Of a stretch of 64,000 nucleotides of DNA, positions 1-9,118 are shown piece after piece (position 1 is the first letter of the stretch; the number at the start of each line of letters is the position of its first letter). Below the pieces are notes generated by a model. It made no database searches, was not told the DNA's origin, and saw nothing but the letters and a program-made list of their open reading frames with translations. Source of the stretch: Fimbriimonadia bacterium (GTDB lineage Bacteria > Armatimonadota > Fimbriimonadia > Fimbriimonadales > GBS-DC); contig JAHCHP010000004.1 of the NCBI GenBank assembly GCA_026129765.1, positions 62,001 through 126,000 of the forward strand. The letters are read 5' to 3'. Position numbers and translations under genes: made by a program.

Positions 1-218
1 CGGCAAATTTCGCACACAGGTTCTTCGCTGAGGAAGAAGCAGTTCTCGCAAAAATGGGTACGGGCACGCGCCATCAGCAACGCGCTTGCCAAGCTTTCCG
101 ACTCCTCTTCAGGTCGTCGAAGCAGGTAAAGCGCTAATCGCTGCGCCAACTTGGGACCGACCCCCGGAAGCCTTTCCAGTTGACCGATCAATTGATTGAG
201 CGAACGAGGATAGAGCAT
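1..218 (-). CDS. recR: Recombination protein RecR, N-terminal part (cut by window edge)
   Basis: RecR acts with RecF and RecO to load RecA on gapped DNA. The reverse strand from the ATG at 218 encodes 72 residues: the helix-hairpin-helix segment with PGVGPK at residues 18-23, then the four cysteines of the zinc finger at 57, 60, 69 and 72. The rest lies outside the window. It starts 9 bases after the ybaB stop, the usual ybaB-recR arrangement of bacterial dnaX-ybaB-recR operons. Identity is clear from the HhH and Cys4 pattern; the missing Toprim domain cannot be judged. Confidence 0.93.
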   Translation of the reverse strand, partial: MLYPRSLNQLIGQLERLPGVGPKLAQRLALYLLRRPEEESESLASALLMARARTHFCENCFFLSEEPVCEIC

Positions 219-227
219 GAGAAGCGA

Positions 228-575
228 TTAAAACCCAGGTATACCTAAACCGGGCGGTAGTCCACCGGTCAGTTTTCCCATCTTTTCCGCGCGCATTGTT
301 TCCGCATTCTGCTGCGCCTCGCGAATCGCGCCTAAAATCAAGTCCTGCAGCATGTCGACATCCGATGGGTCCACGACTTCGGGCTGAATATGCAACGCAA
401 CGATCGCGCCTTTCCCATTCACAACCGCTTTAACGACCCCCCCGCCCGCGCTTGCTTCGATATGGGTTTGTTCCATCTCTGATTCAAATTGTTGGGCTTG
501 TTCCATCATGCGGTTGGCTTCTTCCATCAACTTTTGCATCTGTCCCAGTCCACCTGGAATCTTTGGCATTTTCAT
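228..575 (-). CDS. ybaB: YbaB/EbfC family nucleoid-associated protein
   Basis: Members of this family are small dimeric DNA-binding proteins that coat the nucleoid. The 115-residue product begins MKMPKIPGGLGQMQKLMEEA and has the family's long N-terminal helix, the conserved VKAVVNGKG turn and a C-terminal Gly/Pro-rich tail ending PPGLGIPGF. I chose the ATG at 575 because a good Shine-Dalgarno site (GGAGGAAA, complement of 581-588) lies just upstream; a TTG at 590 also keeps the frame open but would sit in front of that site. It is co-directional with recR, 9 bases away, which fits the usual dnaX-ybaB-recR order. Confidence 0.93.
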   Translation of the reverse strand: MKMPKIPGGLGQMQKLMEEANRMMEQAQQFESEMEQTHIEASAGGGVVKAVVNGKGAIVALHIQPEVVDPSDVDMLQDLILGAIREAQQNAETMRAEKMGKLTGGLPPGLGIPGF

Positions 576-653
576 ATGATTTTCCTCCAAAATGAGCGAT
601 AAAAGTTATACCCGATATTCCTGCGAAATTCGCGGTTTCTGCCGAGCATTGGG

Positions 654-659
654 TAAAAT
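654..659 (+). promoter_or_regulatory. -10 box of the yjbQ-ndh pair (near-leaderless)
   Basis: TAAAAT preceded by GGG ends 9 bases before the ATG at 669, so transcription should begin within a few bases of the start codon. No ribosome binding site is visible. This matches the arrangement at mtnA, galT and others in the window. Confidence 0.5.
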
Positions 660-668
660 AGTTCTGAA

Positions 669-1085
669 ATGACTCACAGCGGGCAATTCGGGTTGCAGAC
701 ACAGGGCAATGATGATATGCATGATGTCACAGGGCAGGTTCAGCAGATTATTTTAGAAAGCGGCATGCTCAATGGGATTGTGACGGTCTTTGTTGTCGGG
801 TCTACAGCGGGGGTAACAACCATCGAATATGAGCCGGGATTAGCCCAAGATATGGCCAAAGTTATGGAACGAATCGCGCCTCGCGACGATCTTTATGCGC
901 ATGAAGCGCGCTGGGATGATGATAATGGTCATTCGCATATTCGCGCCTCTTTGTTAGGTCCCTCGATCACGCTTCCCTTTTCAGAAGGACAATTGGCGGT
1001 GGGAACCTGGCAACAAATTGTCTTGGTTGATTTCGATACCCGCCCGCGCAACCGTACCGTCATCGTTCAAGTGTTGGGAGAATAA
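669..1085 (+). CDS. yjbQ: YjbQ family protein (UPF0047; secondary thiamine-phosphate synthase-like)
   Basis: This is a 138-residue member of the YjbQ/UPF0047 family, some members of which have weak thiamine-phosphate synthase activity; the physiological role is unsettled. Family signatures visible are the N-terminal TGQVQQIILESG strand and helix, the GSTAGVTTIEYEPG segment, the DNGHSHIRASLLGPS block carrying the conserved His residues, and GTWQQIVLVDFDTRPRNR near the end. The first ATG at 669 gives the full fold; a second Met at residue 17 would cut the first strand. The ndh gene follows after 6 bases, so the two are probably co-transcribed. Confidence 0.9.
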   Translation: MTHSGQFGLQTQGNDDMHDVTGQVQQIILESGMLNGIVTVFVVGSTAGVTTIEYEPGLAQDMAKVMERIAPRDDLYAHEARWDDDNGHSHIRASLLGPSITLPFSEGQLAVGTWQQIVLVDFDTRPRNRTVIVQVLGE

Positions 1086-1091
1086 AAAGCC

Positions 1092-2417
1092 ATGAAGAGA
1101 GCCTTGACCCGGATTGTTGTGGTGGGAGGCGGATTCGGCGGTTTATCGGCGGTTCGCGCGCTCAAACATGCGCCGGTTCAAATCACCCTCATCGATAAGC
1201 GTAATTTTCATCTGTTTCAACCGCTTCTGTACCAAGTGGCGACGGGCGGATTATCGCCCGCGGACATTGCCGCGCCTTTGCGTTCGATTCTCAAAAAGCA
1301 GAACAATGTCGAGGTGGTTTTGGGCGATGTGACCGATTTGGACCCGGACACACACGAGGTAATCTTGGGTGATGGCGAACGAATCCCCTACGATACCCTC
1401 ATTTTAGCGACAGGCGCAACGCACCATTATTTTGGACAAGATCAGTGGGAGCCGTTCGCGCCGGGCTTGAAAACATTGGAAGACGCCCAAGAGATGAGAC
1501 GCCGAATTTTGTGGGCATTTGAGCAGGCGGAACGCGCCGAAGACCCGCAAGAACGCGATGCTTGGTTGACTTTTGTGGTGATTGGCGGCGGTCCGACCGG
1601 CGTGGAGCTGTCCGGCGCGATTGCGGAATTGGCTCATCATACATTGAAGCGTGACTTCAGGCGAATCGACCCTACCCAAACCACCGTTTATCTCTTAGAG
1701 AACGCGGAGCGCGTGCTGCCCCCTTATCCGCCGGACTTATCGGCAAAGGCACAAAAATCGTTGGAAAAATTAGGAGTCATCGTGTGGACCCAGACACGCG
1801 CTGCCAACATGGAGCCGGGTAGCGTTGAGTGCGCAGGCGCGCATGAAGACACACTCCGCGCGCAGACGGTATTCTGGGCGGCGGGAGCGCGCGCCTCTTC
1901 GCTTTGTTCTGTCTTGCAGGAACGACTGCATGCGCCGCTGGACCGCAACCAACGCGTGATGGTTGAGTTAGACTGGAGCCTGCCCGGTCATCCAGAGGTC
2001 TTTGTGATTGGCGATCTGGCGCACTATGCTCACCAGACGGGCGCGCCGTTGCCTGGGGTGGCGCAGGTGGCGATGCAGTCGGGTAAATATGTCGCGCGCC
2101 GGATACGGGATCAACTCAATCAGAAGTCAACGAAGTCATTCCGCTACTTAAATCTGGGCGATATGGCGGTGATAGGGCGCAACGCAGCGGTCGCAAACTT
2201 GCATGTGATGAGGTTGGGGGGCTTTCTTGCGTGGCTGGCGTGGTTGTTTATCCACTTAATGTATCTGGTGGGCTACGAAAGCAAGCTCATCGTGTTGATC
2301 CAGTGGGCTTGGAACTATTTCTCGCGGAACCGTAGGGCGCGCTTGATTTTGGGCGAAAAACCACCCTTGGAAACGATTCCCGCCCCAGAGGTCGAGAAGC
2401 AGCGACAAAACGTATGA
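1092..2417 (+). CDS. ndh: Type II NADH:quinone oxidoreductase (NDH-2)
   Basis: NDH-2 passes electrons from NADH to quinone at the inner face of the cytoplasmic membrane without pumping protons. The 441-residue protein has the FAD-binding GGGFGGLSAV loop near residues 11-20, the NAD-binding GGGPTGVELSG loop around 165-175, an FVIGDLAHY flavin-contact motif near residue 300, and the hydrophobic amphipathic C-terminus (GGFLAWLAWLFIHLMYLVGY) that anchors the family to the membrane. Length is normal. It follows yjbQ by 6 bases with a GGGAG site inside the end of yjbQ. The gene converges on aroA with 13 bases between stops. Confidence 0.93.
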   Translation: MKRALTRIVVVGGGFGGLSAVRALKHAPVQITLIDKRNFHLFQPLLYQVATGGLSPADIAAPLRSILKKQNNVEVVLGDVTDLDPDTHEVILGDGERIPYDTLILATGATHHYFGQDQWEPFAPGLKTLEDAQEMRRRILWAFEQAERAEDPQERDAWLTFVVIGGGPTGVELSGAIAELAHHTLKRDFRRIDPTQTTVYLLENAERVLPPYPPDLSAKAQKSLEKLGVIVWTQTRAANMEPGSVECAGAHEDTLRAQTVFWAAGARASSLCSVLQERLHAPLDRNQRVMVELDWSLPGHPEVFVIGDLAHYAHQTGAPLPGVAQVAMQSGKYVARRIRDQLNQKSTKSFRYLNLGDMAVIGRNAAVANLHVMRLGGFLAWLAWLFIHLMYLVGYESKLIVLIQWAWNYFSRNRRARLILGEKPPLETIPAPEVEKQRQNV

Positions 2418-2430
2418 TTTTGCCTCGCTT

Positions 2431-3738
2431 TTAGTTGATCGCCAGCAAATTCAGCGTGCTCATAAAGTCGGGAAAACTGGTTTGGACACACTCGGTGTCT
2501 TCGATCACCGTCTCGCCCTCTTTCGCCAACAAGCCCGCGACAGCCATCGCCATAGCGATCCGGTGGTCGCCGTGACTATGGACGACTGCGCCGCGAAGGC
2601 GGCAGGGACCGCGAATAATCAAACTGTCTTCCGTGGCTTCAATGTCCGCGCCCATCTTGGTCAACTCCTCTACCAACGCTTGCAAACGGTCCGATTCCTT
2701 AAGGCGCAGTTCTGCCGCATCCGTGATCACCGTTTCACCGCAGGCTTGGGTCGCGGCGACCGCTAATATCGGCACTTCATCGATGAGCCGTGGCAGCATC
2801 GCGCCGCCAATGCGCATGGCTTTCAGGGATTGGGGACGCGCAAGGAGCGTTGCCACCGGTTCGCCTGCTATCTCTTGAAGCGATTCGTAATGAATATGCG
2901 CGCCTGCCTGCTGAAACGCTTCCAAAAGTCCGATTCGCGTGGGGTTAATGCCGACACGCTCAATCACTAAATCGGAGCCTGGCAGCAGCATGGCAGCCGT
3001 CAAGAAAAAAGCGGCGGACGAAAAATCAGCAGGCACTTGTACCTCACAGCCCTGCAGCATCTGCCCGCCTCGTAGACGCAGAGTATGCGCCGCGCCTGAA
3101 CTCTCGCGTTCTAACTCTGCGCCAAAAGCGTCCATCATACGCTCCGTGTGATCGCGTGAAGGAATCGCCTCCACAACTTCCGTGAAGCCTTCCGCTTGCA
3201 GTCCCGCCAACAGCAGGCAAGATTTGACTTGCGCGCTGGGAACCGGTAGGGTATAGGTAATGCCGCGCAAAGCATGCCCATCAAAGGCGAAGGGAAGATA
3301 GCGGTTTTGTTGGCGTCCGAGAATCGATGCGCCCATCTGCTTCAAAGGTTCTGCAATGCGCGCCATAGGGCGTCTGCGCAGGGAGGCATCGCCGGTAAGA
3401 ACGCTGAAAAAAGGCGCAGATGCCAGCACGCCAGACACCAGCCGCGCAGTGGTTCCAGAGTTGCCCGCATCCAAGACATCCTCCGGCTCTCGGAGTGAGG
3501 CGATACCTTCACTCTCAACGACCCAATGACCGCCCGACACCCGTTCGACCTTCGCGCCTAATTGCGAAGCGATTCGCGCTGTTCGCAGGCAGTCGTCCGA
3601 CTCGAGCAGATGGCGGATGGTCGTTTTACCCGCCGCCAACGCGCCTAACAGCACTGCCCGGTGAGAAATTGACTTATCGCCTGGGGGCAGCCATCGTCCC
3701 GCGATACGGGATGCTTTTTGAATTCGCCAAGTCTCCAT
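2431..3738 (-). CDS. aroA: 3-phosphoshikimate 1-carboxyvinyltransferase (EPSP synthase)
   Basis: AroA joins shikimate 3-phosphate and phosphoenolpyruvate in the pathway to chorismate and aromatic amino acids. The 435-residue protein has the N-terminal PPGDKSISHRAVLLGALA motif (residues ~18-35, substrate Lys and Arg), DAGNSGTTARL (PEP site, ~90-100), the KESDR motif near residue 350 and HGDHRIAMAMAVAG near 390. The ATG at 3738 has a modest purine tract upstream. It lies 22 bases downstream of the hydantoinase-like gene in the same direction, so it may be read from that gene's promoter as well as its own. Confidence 0.95.
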   Translation of the reverse strand: METWRIQKASRIAGRWLPPGDKSISHRAVLLGALAAGKTTIRHLLESDDCLRTARIASQLGAKVERVSGGHWVVESEGIASLREPEDVLDAGNSGTTARLVSGVLASAPFFSVLTGDASLRRRPMARIAEPLKQMGASILGRQQNRYLPFAFDGHALRGITYTLPVPSAQVKSCLLLAGLQAEGFTEVVEAIPSRDHTERMMDAFGAELERESSGAAHTLRLRGGQMLQGCEVQVPADFSSAAFFLTAAMLLPGSDLVIERVGINPTRIGLLEAFQQAGAHIHYESLQEIAGEPVATLLARPQSLKAMRIGGAMLPRLIDEVPILAVAATQACGETVITDAAELRLKESDRLQALVEELTKMGADIEATEDSLIIRGPCRLRGAVVHSHGDHRIAMAMAVAGLLAKEGETVIEDTECVQTSFPDFMSTLNLLAIN

Positions 3739-3760
3739 AATAAGATGATAAGGATGGCTC

Positions 3761-5380
3761 CTATTTTACACTATTTTTTACACTATTTTCCCGCGGTTTT
3801 CCCGATATTGTTCCGCGCTTGCTTTTGCCCCAGCCTCCACCGCCCGGCGAACGAATGGATAAAAAACTGTTGGGGGGGCAGCGCAGAGTGCCTTTGTTCA
3901 GTTCCGCCTCCAGGTTCTCTCCCAATTTCAAATAGTTAGCGCCTCGTTTGCCCGATTGACCGCCTTGTAGCCCATAGGGCGCGCGCCGCCGCCGATCCGT
4001 GAAAAGCGTTAAGGTCGATTCGCAAAGGATTTGATAAACCCTGAAAATACCGCACCCGCCCTGATGAAGTCCTGAGCCGCCGGTTTTGTCCGCGATTCGA
4101 TATTCTAGCACGCGCAAGGGATACGCGGTTTCTAAGGCTTCGATGGGGGTGTTTCGAGTGTTGGTCATGTGGGTATGAACCGCGCTCGCGCCGTCTTGCG
4201 AAGCGGATGCGCCCGCGCCGCCCGCAAGTGTTTCATAGTAAGCGAAAGGTCTTTGGCGGAAGGGATCGTAACCGCCCAGAAGCACATTGTTCATCGTGCC
4301 TTGTGAGGCGGCAGGAATTTTGTCTGGAGCCGCCTGCGCCAGCGCGCCCAGCAGGGTATCGGTGATTCGCTGCGAGGTTTCCACGTTCCCGCCTGCTACG
4401 GCAGAAGGCACAGTGGCATTGACCACAGTGCCAGGCGGCGCGATCACTTCCACGGGTTCCCAGCAACCCTCATTGGTGGGCAGGTCGGTGTCGCAAAGAC
4501 AGCGCGCCACATAGAAACAAGCGGCTTTTGTGACGGCTTCCGTGGCGTTGATACCGCCTGGTGTCTGGGGCGCGCTGCCGGTGAAATCAAAGCGCAGGTC
4601 GCCATTGGCTTTGACGGTCGCGCAAACACGAATCAATACATCTTTTGTACCTCGCCCGTCATCATCCAGGCGGTCTTCAAACGAGTAGTCGCCCGGAGCC
4701 AACGCCTGCAAACAGAGGCGGGTTTGAGACGCGCTATAGCTCAACAACTGGTCAAACCGCTGTTCCCATTCCGCCCTGCCGTTGCGCTGGTAGAGCGCAG
4801 TCAAACGCGCGATTCCTACCTGATTCGCGCCGATTTGCGCATAAAGATCGCCCTGTCGTTCGTCCGGCGCGCGCGTGTTTGCCAAGATCAGGTTCCAAAG
4901 CGCAGTGTCTATCTTGTCCGCTTTCATCAAGGGGATGGGCGGCATCCGCAGACCCTCTTCATAGATTTCTCGCGCTAAGGGCATGGAGCCGGGTGTGCTG
5001 CCTCCAGTATCGGCGTGGTGAGCGCGATTCGCCACAAAGCCCGCCAATTCATGGTCCCAGAAGATAGGCGCGACCAAAGTCCAATCGGGCAGGTGCGTTC
5101 CCGCGCTGTAAGGGTCATTGGTCAAAATCATATCGCCCGGCTGCCAGGGTTGTGAATGGAGCAGGAACCGCATCAGCAGAGGCATTGCGCCCAAATGCAC
5201 CGGAATATGCGCCGCTTGCGCCAGCATACGCCCGCGCGCGTCAAACAAGGCGCATGAGTAGTCGCGCCGTTCTTTGATGTTAGGCGAGTAAGCGGAGCGT
5301 TCCAATGCCTGCCCCATCTCTTCGGGGACCGCGGTCAACAGTTCGTGGTAAAGCCACACGCGCGCCGGATCAAAAATCAT
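3761..5380 (-). CDS. Hydantoinase B / 5-oxoprolinase beta-subunit family protein
   Basis: The product (about 539 residues) belongs to the HyuB/oxoprolinase family, whose members with a HyuA partner hydrolyse N-methylhydantoin or 5-oxoproline using ATP. Typical blocks are ALERSAYSPNIKERRDYSCAL near the start, LTNDPYSAGTHLPDW around residue 90, NRAHHADTGGSTPGSM near 130 and the C-terminal TDRRRRAPYGLQGG with a Gly-rich SPGGGGWG. I placed the start at the ATG at 5380 because the family begins near FDPARVWLYHELL; an open frame extends to 5458, but its extra 26 residues look unlike the family and reach the mtnA start region. No HyuA subunit lies nearby, so the exact substrate is unknown. Confidence 0.82.
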   Translation of the reverse strand: MIFDPARVWLYHELLTAVPEEMGQALERSAYSPNIKERRDYSCALFDARGRMLAQAAHIPVHLGAMPLLMRFLLHSQPWQPGDMILTNDPYSAGTHLPDWTLVAPIFWDHELAGFVANRAHHADTGGSTPGSMPLAREIYEEGLRMPPIPLMKADKIDTALWNLILANTRAPDERQGDLYAQIGANQVGIARLTALYQRNGRAEWEQRFDQLLSYSASQTRLCLQALAPGDYSFEDRLDDDGRGTKDVLIRVCATVKANGDLRFDFTGSAPQTPGGINATEAVTKAACFYVARCLCDTDLPTNEGCWEPVEVIAPPGTVVNATVPSAVAGGNVETSQRITDTLLGALAQAAPDKIPAASQGTMNNVLLGGYDPFRQRPFAYYETLAGGAGASASQDGASAVHTHMTNTRNTPIEALETAYPLRVLEYRIADKTGGSGLHQGGCGIFRVYQILCESTLTLFTDRRRRAPYGLQGGQSGKRGANYLKLGENLEAELNKGTLRCPPNSFLSIRSPGGGGWGKSKRGTISGKPRENSVKNSVK

Positions 5381-5448
5381 CGCGAAACAGATTTTCTGCG
5401 TATTCGCCGCGACTCCTGTTTGGAAGTGGCGCGAAAAATGGGCGCGGG

Positions 5449-5454
5449 TATAAT
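5449..5454 (+). promoter_or_regulatory. -10 box of mtnA (leaderless)
   Basis: A perfect TATAAT in the context GGGTATAATC ends 8 bases before the mtnA ATG at 5463. The predicted transcription start is at or within two bases of the A of ATG. No Shine-Dalgarno site exists. Confidence 0.6.
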
Positions 5455-5462
5455 CCAACCCT

Positions 5463-6515
5463 ATGACAACGCGAATTAAACCGGTGGAATGGGCAGAGGG
5501 AATCGTTCGTTTGGTGGATCAGACCCGGCTGCCTGCACAGTACGTTGTGGAAGAATATACCGATTGGCGGCAGGTTGCAGAAGCGATCCAGGTGATGAAG
5601 GTACGAGGCGCGCCTGCGATTGGCATTGCCGCTGCCTATGGATTGACTCTGGCAGCGCGCCAAATCGATGCGTCCGAGATGCCCGCGTTTCGCGCCGCAT
5701 TTGGCGATATCTGTCAATCGATGGCAGCGACCCGTCCCACCGCGGTCAACTTATTTGGGGCGATTGAACGCATGCAGCGCGCTGTGTCGGAATGTGAAAC
5801 CCCAGAAGCGGCGCGCGCGCGGCTGTTAGAAGAGGCGCACGCGATTACCGAAGAGGATTACGAAGCGGACCTGCGCATGGCGGAGTATGGCGCGCATCTG
5901 CTGAAAAACCGGTTTGGCGTGCTGACGATTTGCCACACAGGCGCGCTGGCGACGGGCGGCTATGGCACCGCCTTGGGCATCCTGCGCTTGGCGTGGGAGC
6001 AAGGGAAAGCGATTGAGGTTTATGCTTGCGAGACGCGCCCGCGCCTGCAAGGGTTGCGGCTCACGGCTTGGGAACTGCAACAATTGGGTATTCCCAGCCG
6101 AGTCATCACGGACAGCATGGCAGCCTCGCTGATGGCTTCCGGCAAAATCGACTGCGTGATAGCAGGCGCGGATCGAATCGCCGCGAATGGCGACACCGCC
6201 AACAAAATCGGGACTTACAGTTTGGCGGTTTTGGCGCATTATCATCAAATCCCGTTCTATATTGCCGCGCCGCTGACCACCGTTGATTTCAACATCTCTG
6301 ACGGTTCGCACATCCCTGTAGAAGAACGAGACCCGCGAGAGGTGACCCATCTCGGCGAGATTCAGATCGCGCCAGAAGGGGTTCGCGTTTGGAACCCGGC
6401 GTTTGATGTGACCCCTGCCTCGCTGATTGAAGCGATTATCACGGAAGAGGGCATTGCCTACGCGCCCTTCACAGAGACGCTGAATGCGCAGCGCGCTCCC
6501 TCGCGCGGCGCGTAA
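5463..6515 (+). CDS. mtnA: S-methyl-5-thioribose-1-phosphate isomerase
   Basis: MtnA converts methylthioribose 1-phosphate to methylthioribulose 1-phosphate in methionine salvage. The 350-residue protein has the RGAPAIGIAAAYG block (residues ~42-54), the ACETRPRLQGLRLTAWEL block with the catalytic Cys, and GADRIAANGDTANKIGTY with the catalytic Asp, all in family order. The homologous eIF2B-like regulatory subunits lack this Cys-Asp pair, so the isomerase call is firm. Its stop TAA overlaps the next ATG by one base. No other salvage genes are in the window. Transcription appears leaderless. Confidence 0.95.
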   Translation: MTTRIKPVEWAEGIVRLVDQTRLPAQYVVEEYTDWRQVAEAIQVMKVRGAPAIGIAAAYGLTLAARQIDASEMPAFRAAFGDICQSMAATRPTAVNLFGAIERMQRAVSECETPEAARARLLEEAHAITEEDYEADLRMAEYGAHLLKNRFGVLTICHTGALATGGYGTALGILRLAWEQGKAIEVYACETRPRLQGLRLTAWELQQLGIPSRVITDSMAASLMASGKIDCVIAGADRIAANGDTANKIGTYSLAVLAHYHQIPFYIAAPLTTVDFNISDGSHIPVEERDPREVTHLGEIQIAPEGVRVWNPAFDVTPASLIEAIITEEGIAYAPFTETLNAQRAPSRGA

Positions 6516-7348
6516 TGATTATGAAACCGCTTCTGCCTCTGTTTAAGCGGGTGATTTCGCTTTGGAGTCGTCATTCGATTCCTGCTCACGCCGCTGCCAT
6601 CGCTTTTTATAGCTTGCTTTCCCTGACTCCTTTGTTGGTGATTTTAGTGGGAGTCGCCGGTTTGATTTTTGGCAGAGAAGAGACTCGGGACCGGCTGATC
6701 GAAGAGATTCGACAGGCAACCGGCACAGAGACAGCCGATTTTATTGGGCGCATTGTGGAGCAAGCAGGTTCTGCCCCTGAAAGCGCGTGGGCAGCCTTGC
6801 TCAGCGTAATGGTTGCTTGGTGGGGGGCGTCCCATGTGTTTCAGCATTTGAAACGCGCTCTCGATGCGATTATCGGGGAAAAAGCGGCTTTGAAGGGCGC
6901 GAAGGCGATCTTATGGAACCGCGTTCTCTCGATGGGTATGGCGCTCTTGACGGGCGGTTTGACGGCGCTATGGCTGCTATTGGAGACCTTGCTGAAGATC
7001 GGGCAGCGATTGACGATTGATTGGTCAATTCCTTGGTGGCTTCACAGCTTGGCGAATGGATTTGTCGCTTGGGGATTATTGGTGCTACTCTTGGCAGGAC
7101 TTTACAAGCTGTTGCCAGCCGCCAATCCGCGTTGGCGCGAGTTATGGCTGGGGACTTTGGTCGCCGCGCTGCTGTTGTTTATCGTCCGGCGGTTTGCCGG
7201 TTTATACATTGCGATGAGCGGAATCAGCTCTGCCTATGGCGCGGCGGGCGCATTGGTCGCGCTGCTGTTGTGGGTCTATTTTTCTGCGCAAGCGGTACTT
7301 ACGGGCGCGCTGTTTATCGCTGCTGAACGGGAAGAAGTTCAAAGCTAA
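6515..7348 (+). CDS. YihY/BrkB family inner-membrane protein
   Basis: This 277-residue protein belongs to the YihY/virulence factor BrkB family, formerly mislabelled RNase BN; function is not established. After a short cytoplasmic start (SRHSIPAHAAAIAFYSLLSLTPLLVILVG holds the family's conserved first segment) there are about six membrane helices, ending with the GISSAYGAAGALVALLLWVYF motif that is the most conserved part of the family. It overlaps the mtnA stop by one base, so translation is probably coupled. Confidence 0.9.
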   Translation: MIMKPLLPLFKRVISLWSRHSIPAHAAAIAFYSLLSLTPLLVILVGVAGLIFGREETRDRLIEEIRQATGTETADFIGRIVEQAGSAPESAWAALLSVMVAWWGASHVFQHLKRALDAIIGEKAALKGAKAILWNRVLSMGMALLTGGLTALWLLLETLLKIGQRLTIDWSIPWWLHSLANGFVAWGLLVLLLAGLYKLLPAANPRWRELWLGTLVAALLLFIVRRFAGLYIAMSGISSAYGAAGALVALLLWVYFSAQAVLTGALFIAAEREEVQS

Positions 7349-7372
7349 TTCCCCATTTCCCCAAAAATGGAG

Positions 7373-7378
7373 TATAAT
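7373..7378 (+). promoter_or_regulatory. -10 box of the secreted PPC/dockerin gene
   Basis: TATAAT lies 38 bases before the ATG at 7417. The resulting leader of about 32 bases carries the AAAGGGGG ribosome site at 7399-7406. Confidence 0.5.
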
Positions 7379-7416
7379 ATCTCGGCGTATTTGCTATGAA
7401 AGGGGGTAGTATCTTT

Positions 7417-9111
7417 ATGATTTGCTGGCAGCGGCTTTCTATTTTTGCGACTCTATTTTGGGTGTTGATGATAGCGGGAACCGCGCAGGTTATGACGGTT
7501 GTTCCCGAACAAGAACCTAACAACAGTTTGGAAACGCCCCAGGTGATCTCCGCGCAAGTGGGACCCTTCAATGGTTTTGTTGTTTGGCAAGCGTCGATTA
7601 TACCGGCAGGCGATGCCGACTATTATCGTTTTGAAGTTACAACCCCCGGCGTCTATTCGATCCGAGTCGATTCCACGCGTGACCCCGTACTGCTACTCTA
7701 TGATAGCTTGACCTTTCTTATCGATGCGAACGATAACTCTGGAAATCCTGATACCCCCAATTCGCTGGACAGCGGACTAACCCGATTTTTGGATTCGGGA
7801 GTTTATTTCATTCAAGTGCGCTATGCCATTCCGACCGGCACCGCACGTTATGCCGTGCGCGTGTTTCCGGGCTTAGTCGCGCCAGACTTTGACCCTACGG
7901 AACCTAACGGACCTAACAATCCGGTTGAATTAGGCTCATTTCAGGAAGGTTCTTTGACGGCGCCTGGATATGGATTTTTGAGCTATGGCGGAGGCGATGA
8001 GGATTATTTCCGAGTGACGGTAACTCGTCCCGGCTTAAACCTCTATTTCCAAACAATTACTTGTGTAGACACGGTGTTAGAAGTGATTCGTCCCGATGGG
8101 CAGCGTATTGAGAATGACGATGCCGATTGGGATCCATTGAATGGGCGCGCTTCGCAGGTGGAAATCCAAAACGCGCCTGTGGGTGTCTATTTGGTTGCGG
8201 TGAAGGGCTATAGCGGCTGGGGCGGTTATTATAACCTGCGGCTCTTTGCCAGTTTAGCAAACCAATTCACCCTAACGAAACAAAATGTGAATTACACGCA
8301 GCGCGAAATCAACGTCGATTCGACCCAGACCAACAATGGGCTTGTGGATTTCTCCTTCAGCGGACGCGATTTTGGTTTTCAGGACTGGTGGTGGTATCGG
8401 GTGGAGGGATTGAACGCGCGGGAGTTCGCATTAACAGGACTGACCGGTCTAACACAGATTGGCAGCGACCGTATCGAGCTACTCTACACACTGCCAGAAG
8501 GATTGAGGGTCAAGTTGGAATACATTCTCCGACCGCTTAGCGACACGCAAGCGATTGTGGAGCAACATTTGACGGTGACCAACCCGACTTCGATAACCCG
8601 TTCGATTCACTTTTTCAAGTACACAGATTACGATATATTTGGGACTCCCGCCGATGATACGCTGACTTGGTCTCCTCCCGACCGCCTGCTTTATCAAGAC
8701 AGCGCGACAACCAACTTTGGGAACGTGGTGGGACTCCCGCGCCCCATCGCTTTTGAAACGCAGGTCTGGCCCGGTCTGCGCGATAACCTCGCGAACTCTG
8801 TGCTGAATAATTTGAGCAATCAACTGCCTTTTGTCACCGGCGATGTAACCGGCGCGATGCAGTGGCGATGTGTAGTGCCTCCCGGTCAATCTTCGCGTCT
8901 CATCGCCTTTATCGCGATAAACACCGATGTCACGCTGTTGGAGGGCGACATGGATGGTGATGGCTGCGTCTCAGATGAAGATCTCTTGCGCGTGCTGTTT
9001 GAGTTTGGACGACAGGGCAGTATGTTAGAGGACATCAACGGCGATTTGACGGTGAATGACGAGGACTTGCTCTTGGTATTGGAGAATTTCGGCAACGGCT
9101 GTTTTCAGTGA
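7417..9111 (+). CDS. Secreted PPC-domain protein with 'QDWWWYRV' domain and dockerin-like tail
   Basis: A 564-residue exported protein of unknown function. Order: signal peptide (MICWQRLSIFATLFWVLMIA, ending before VMTVV), two pre-peptidase C-terminal-like beta domains (roughly residues 25-145 and 150-280; each has the DADYYRFEV / DEDYFRVTV strand), then an about 190-residue domain around FQDWWWYRV (near residue 320) that recurs in the subtilisin at 24766-28893, and a dockerin-like pair of EF-hand loops from residue 508 (DMDGDGCVSDEDLL and DINGDLTVNDEDLL) ending NGCFQ. I use the ATG at 7417, behind an AAAGGGGG site; an upstream ATG at 7396 precedes that site. No enzyme motif is visible. Confidence 0.85.
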   Translation: MICWQRLSIFATLFWVLMIAGTAQVMTVVPEQEPNNSLETPQVISAQVGPFNGFVVWQASIIPAGDADYYRFEVTTPGVYSIRVDSTRDPVLLLYDSLTFLIDANDNSGNPDTPNSLDSGLTRFLDSGVYFIQVRYAIPTGTARYAVRVFPGLVAPDFDPTEPNGPNNPVELGSFQEGSLTAPGYGFLSYGGGDEDYFRVTVTRPGLNLYFQTITCVDTVLEVIRPDGQRIENDDADWDPLNGRASQVEIQNAPVGVYLVAVKGYSGWGGYYNLRLFASLANQFTLTKQNVNYTQREINVDSTQTNNGLVDFSFSGRDFGFQDWWWYRVEGLNAREFALTGLTGLTQIGSDRIELLYTLPEGLRVKLEYILRPLSDTQAIVEQHLTVTNPTSITRSIHFFKYTDYDIFGTPADDTLTWSPPDRLLYQDSATTNFGNVVGLPRPIAFETQVWPGLRDNLANSVLNNLSNQLPFVTGDVTGAMQWRCVVPPGQSSRLIAFIAINTDVTLLEGDMDGDGCVSDEDLLRVLFEFGRQGSMLEDINGDLTVNDEDLLLVLENFGNGCFQ

Positions 9112-9118
9112 GTGAGGC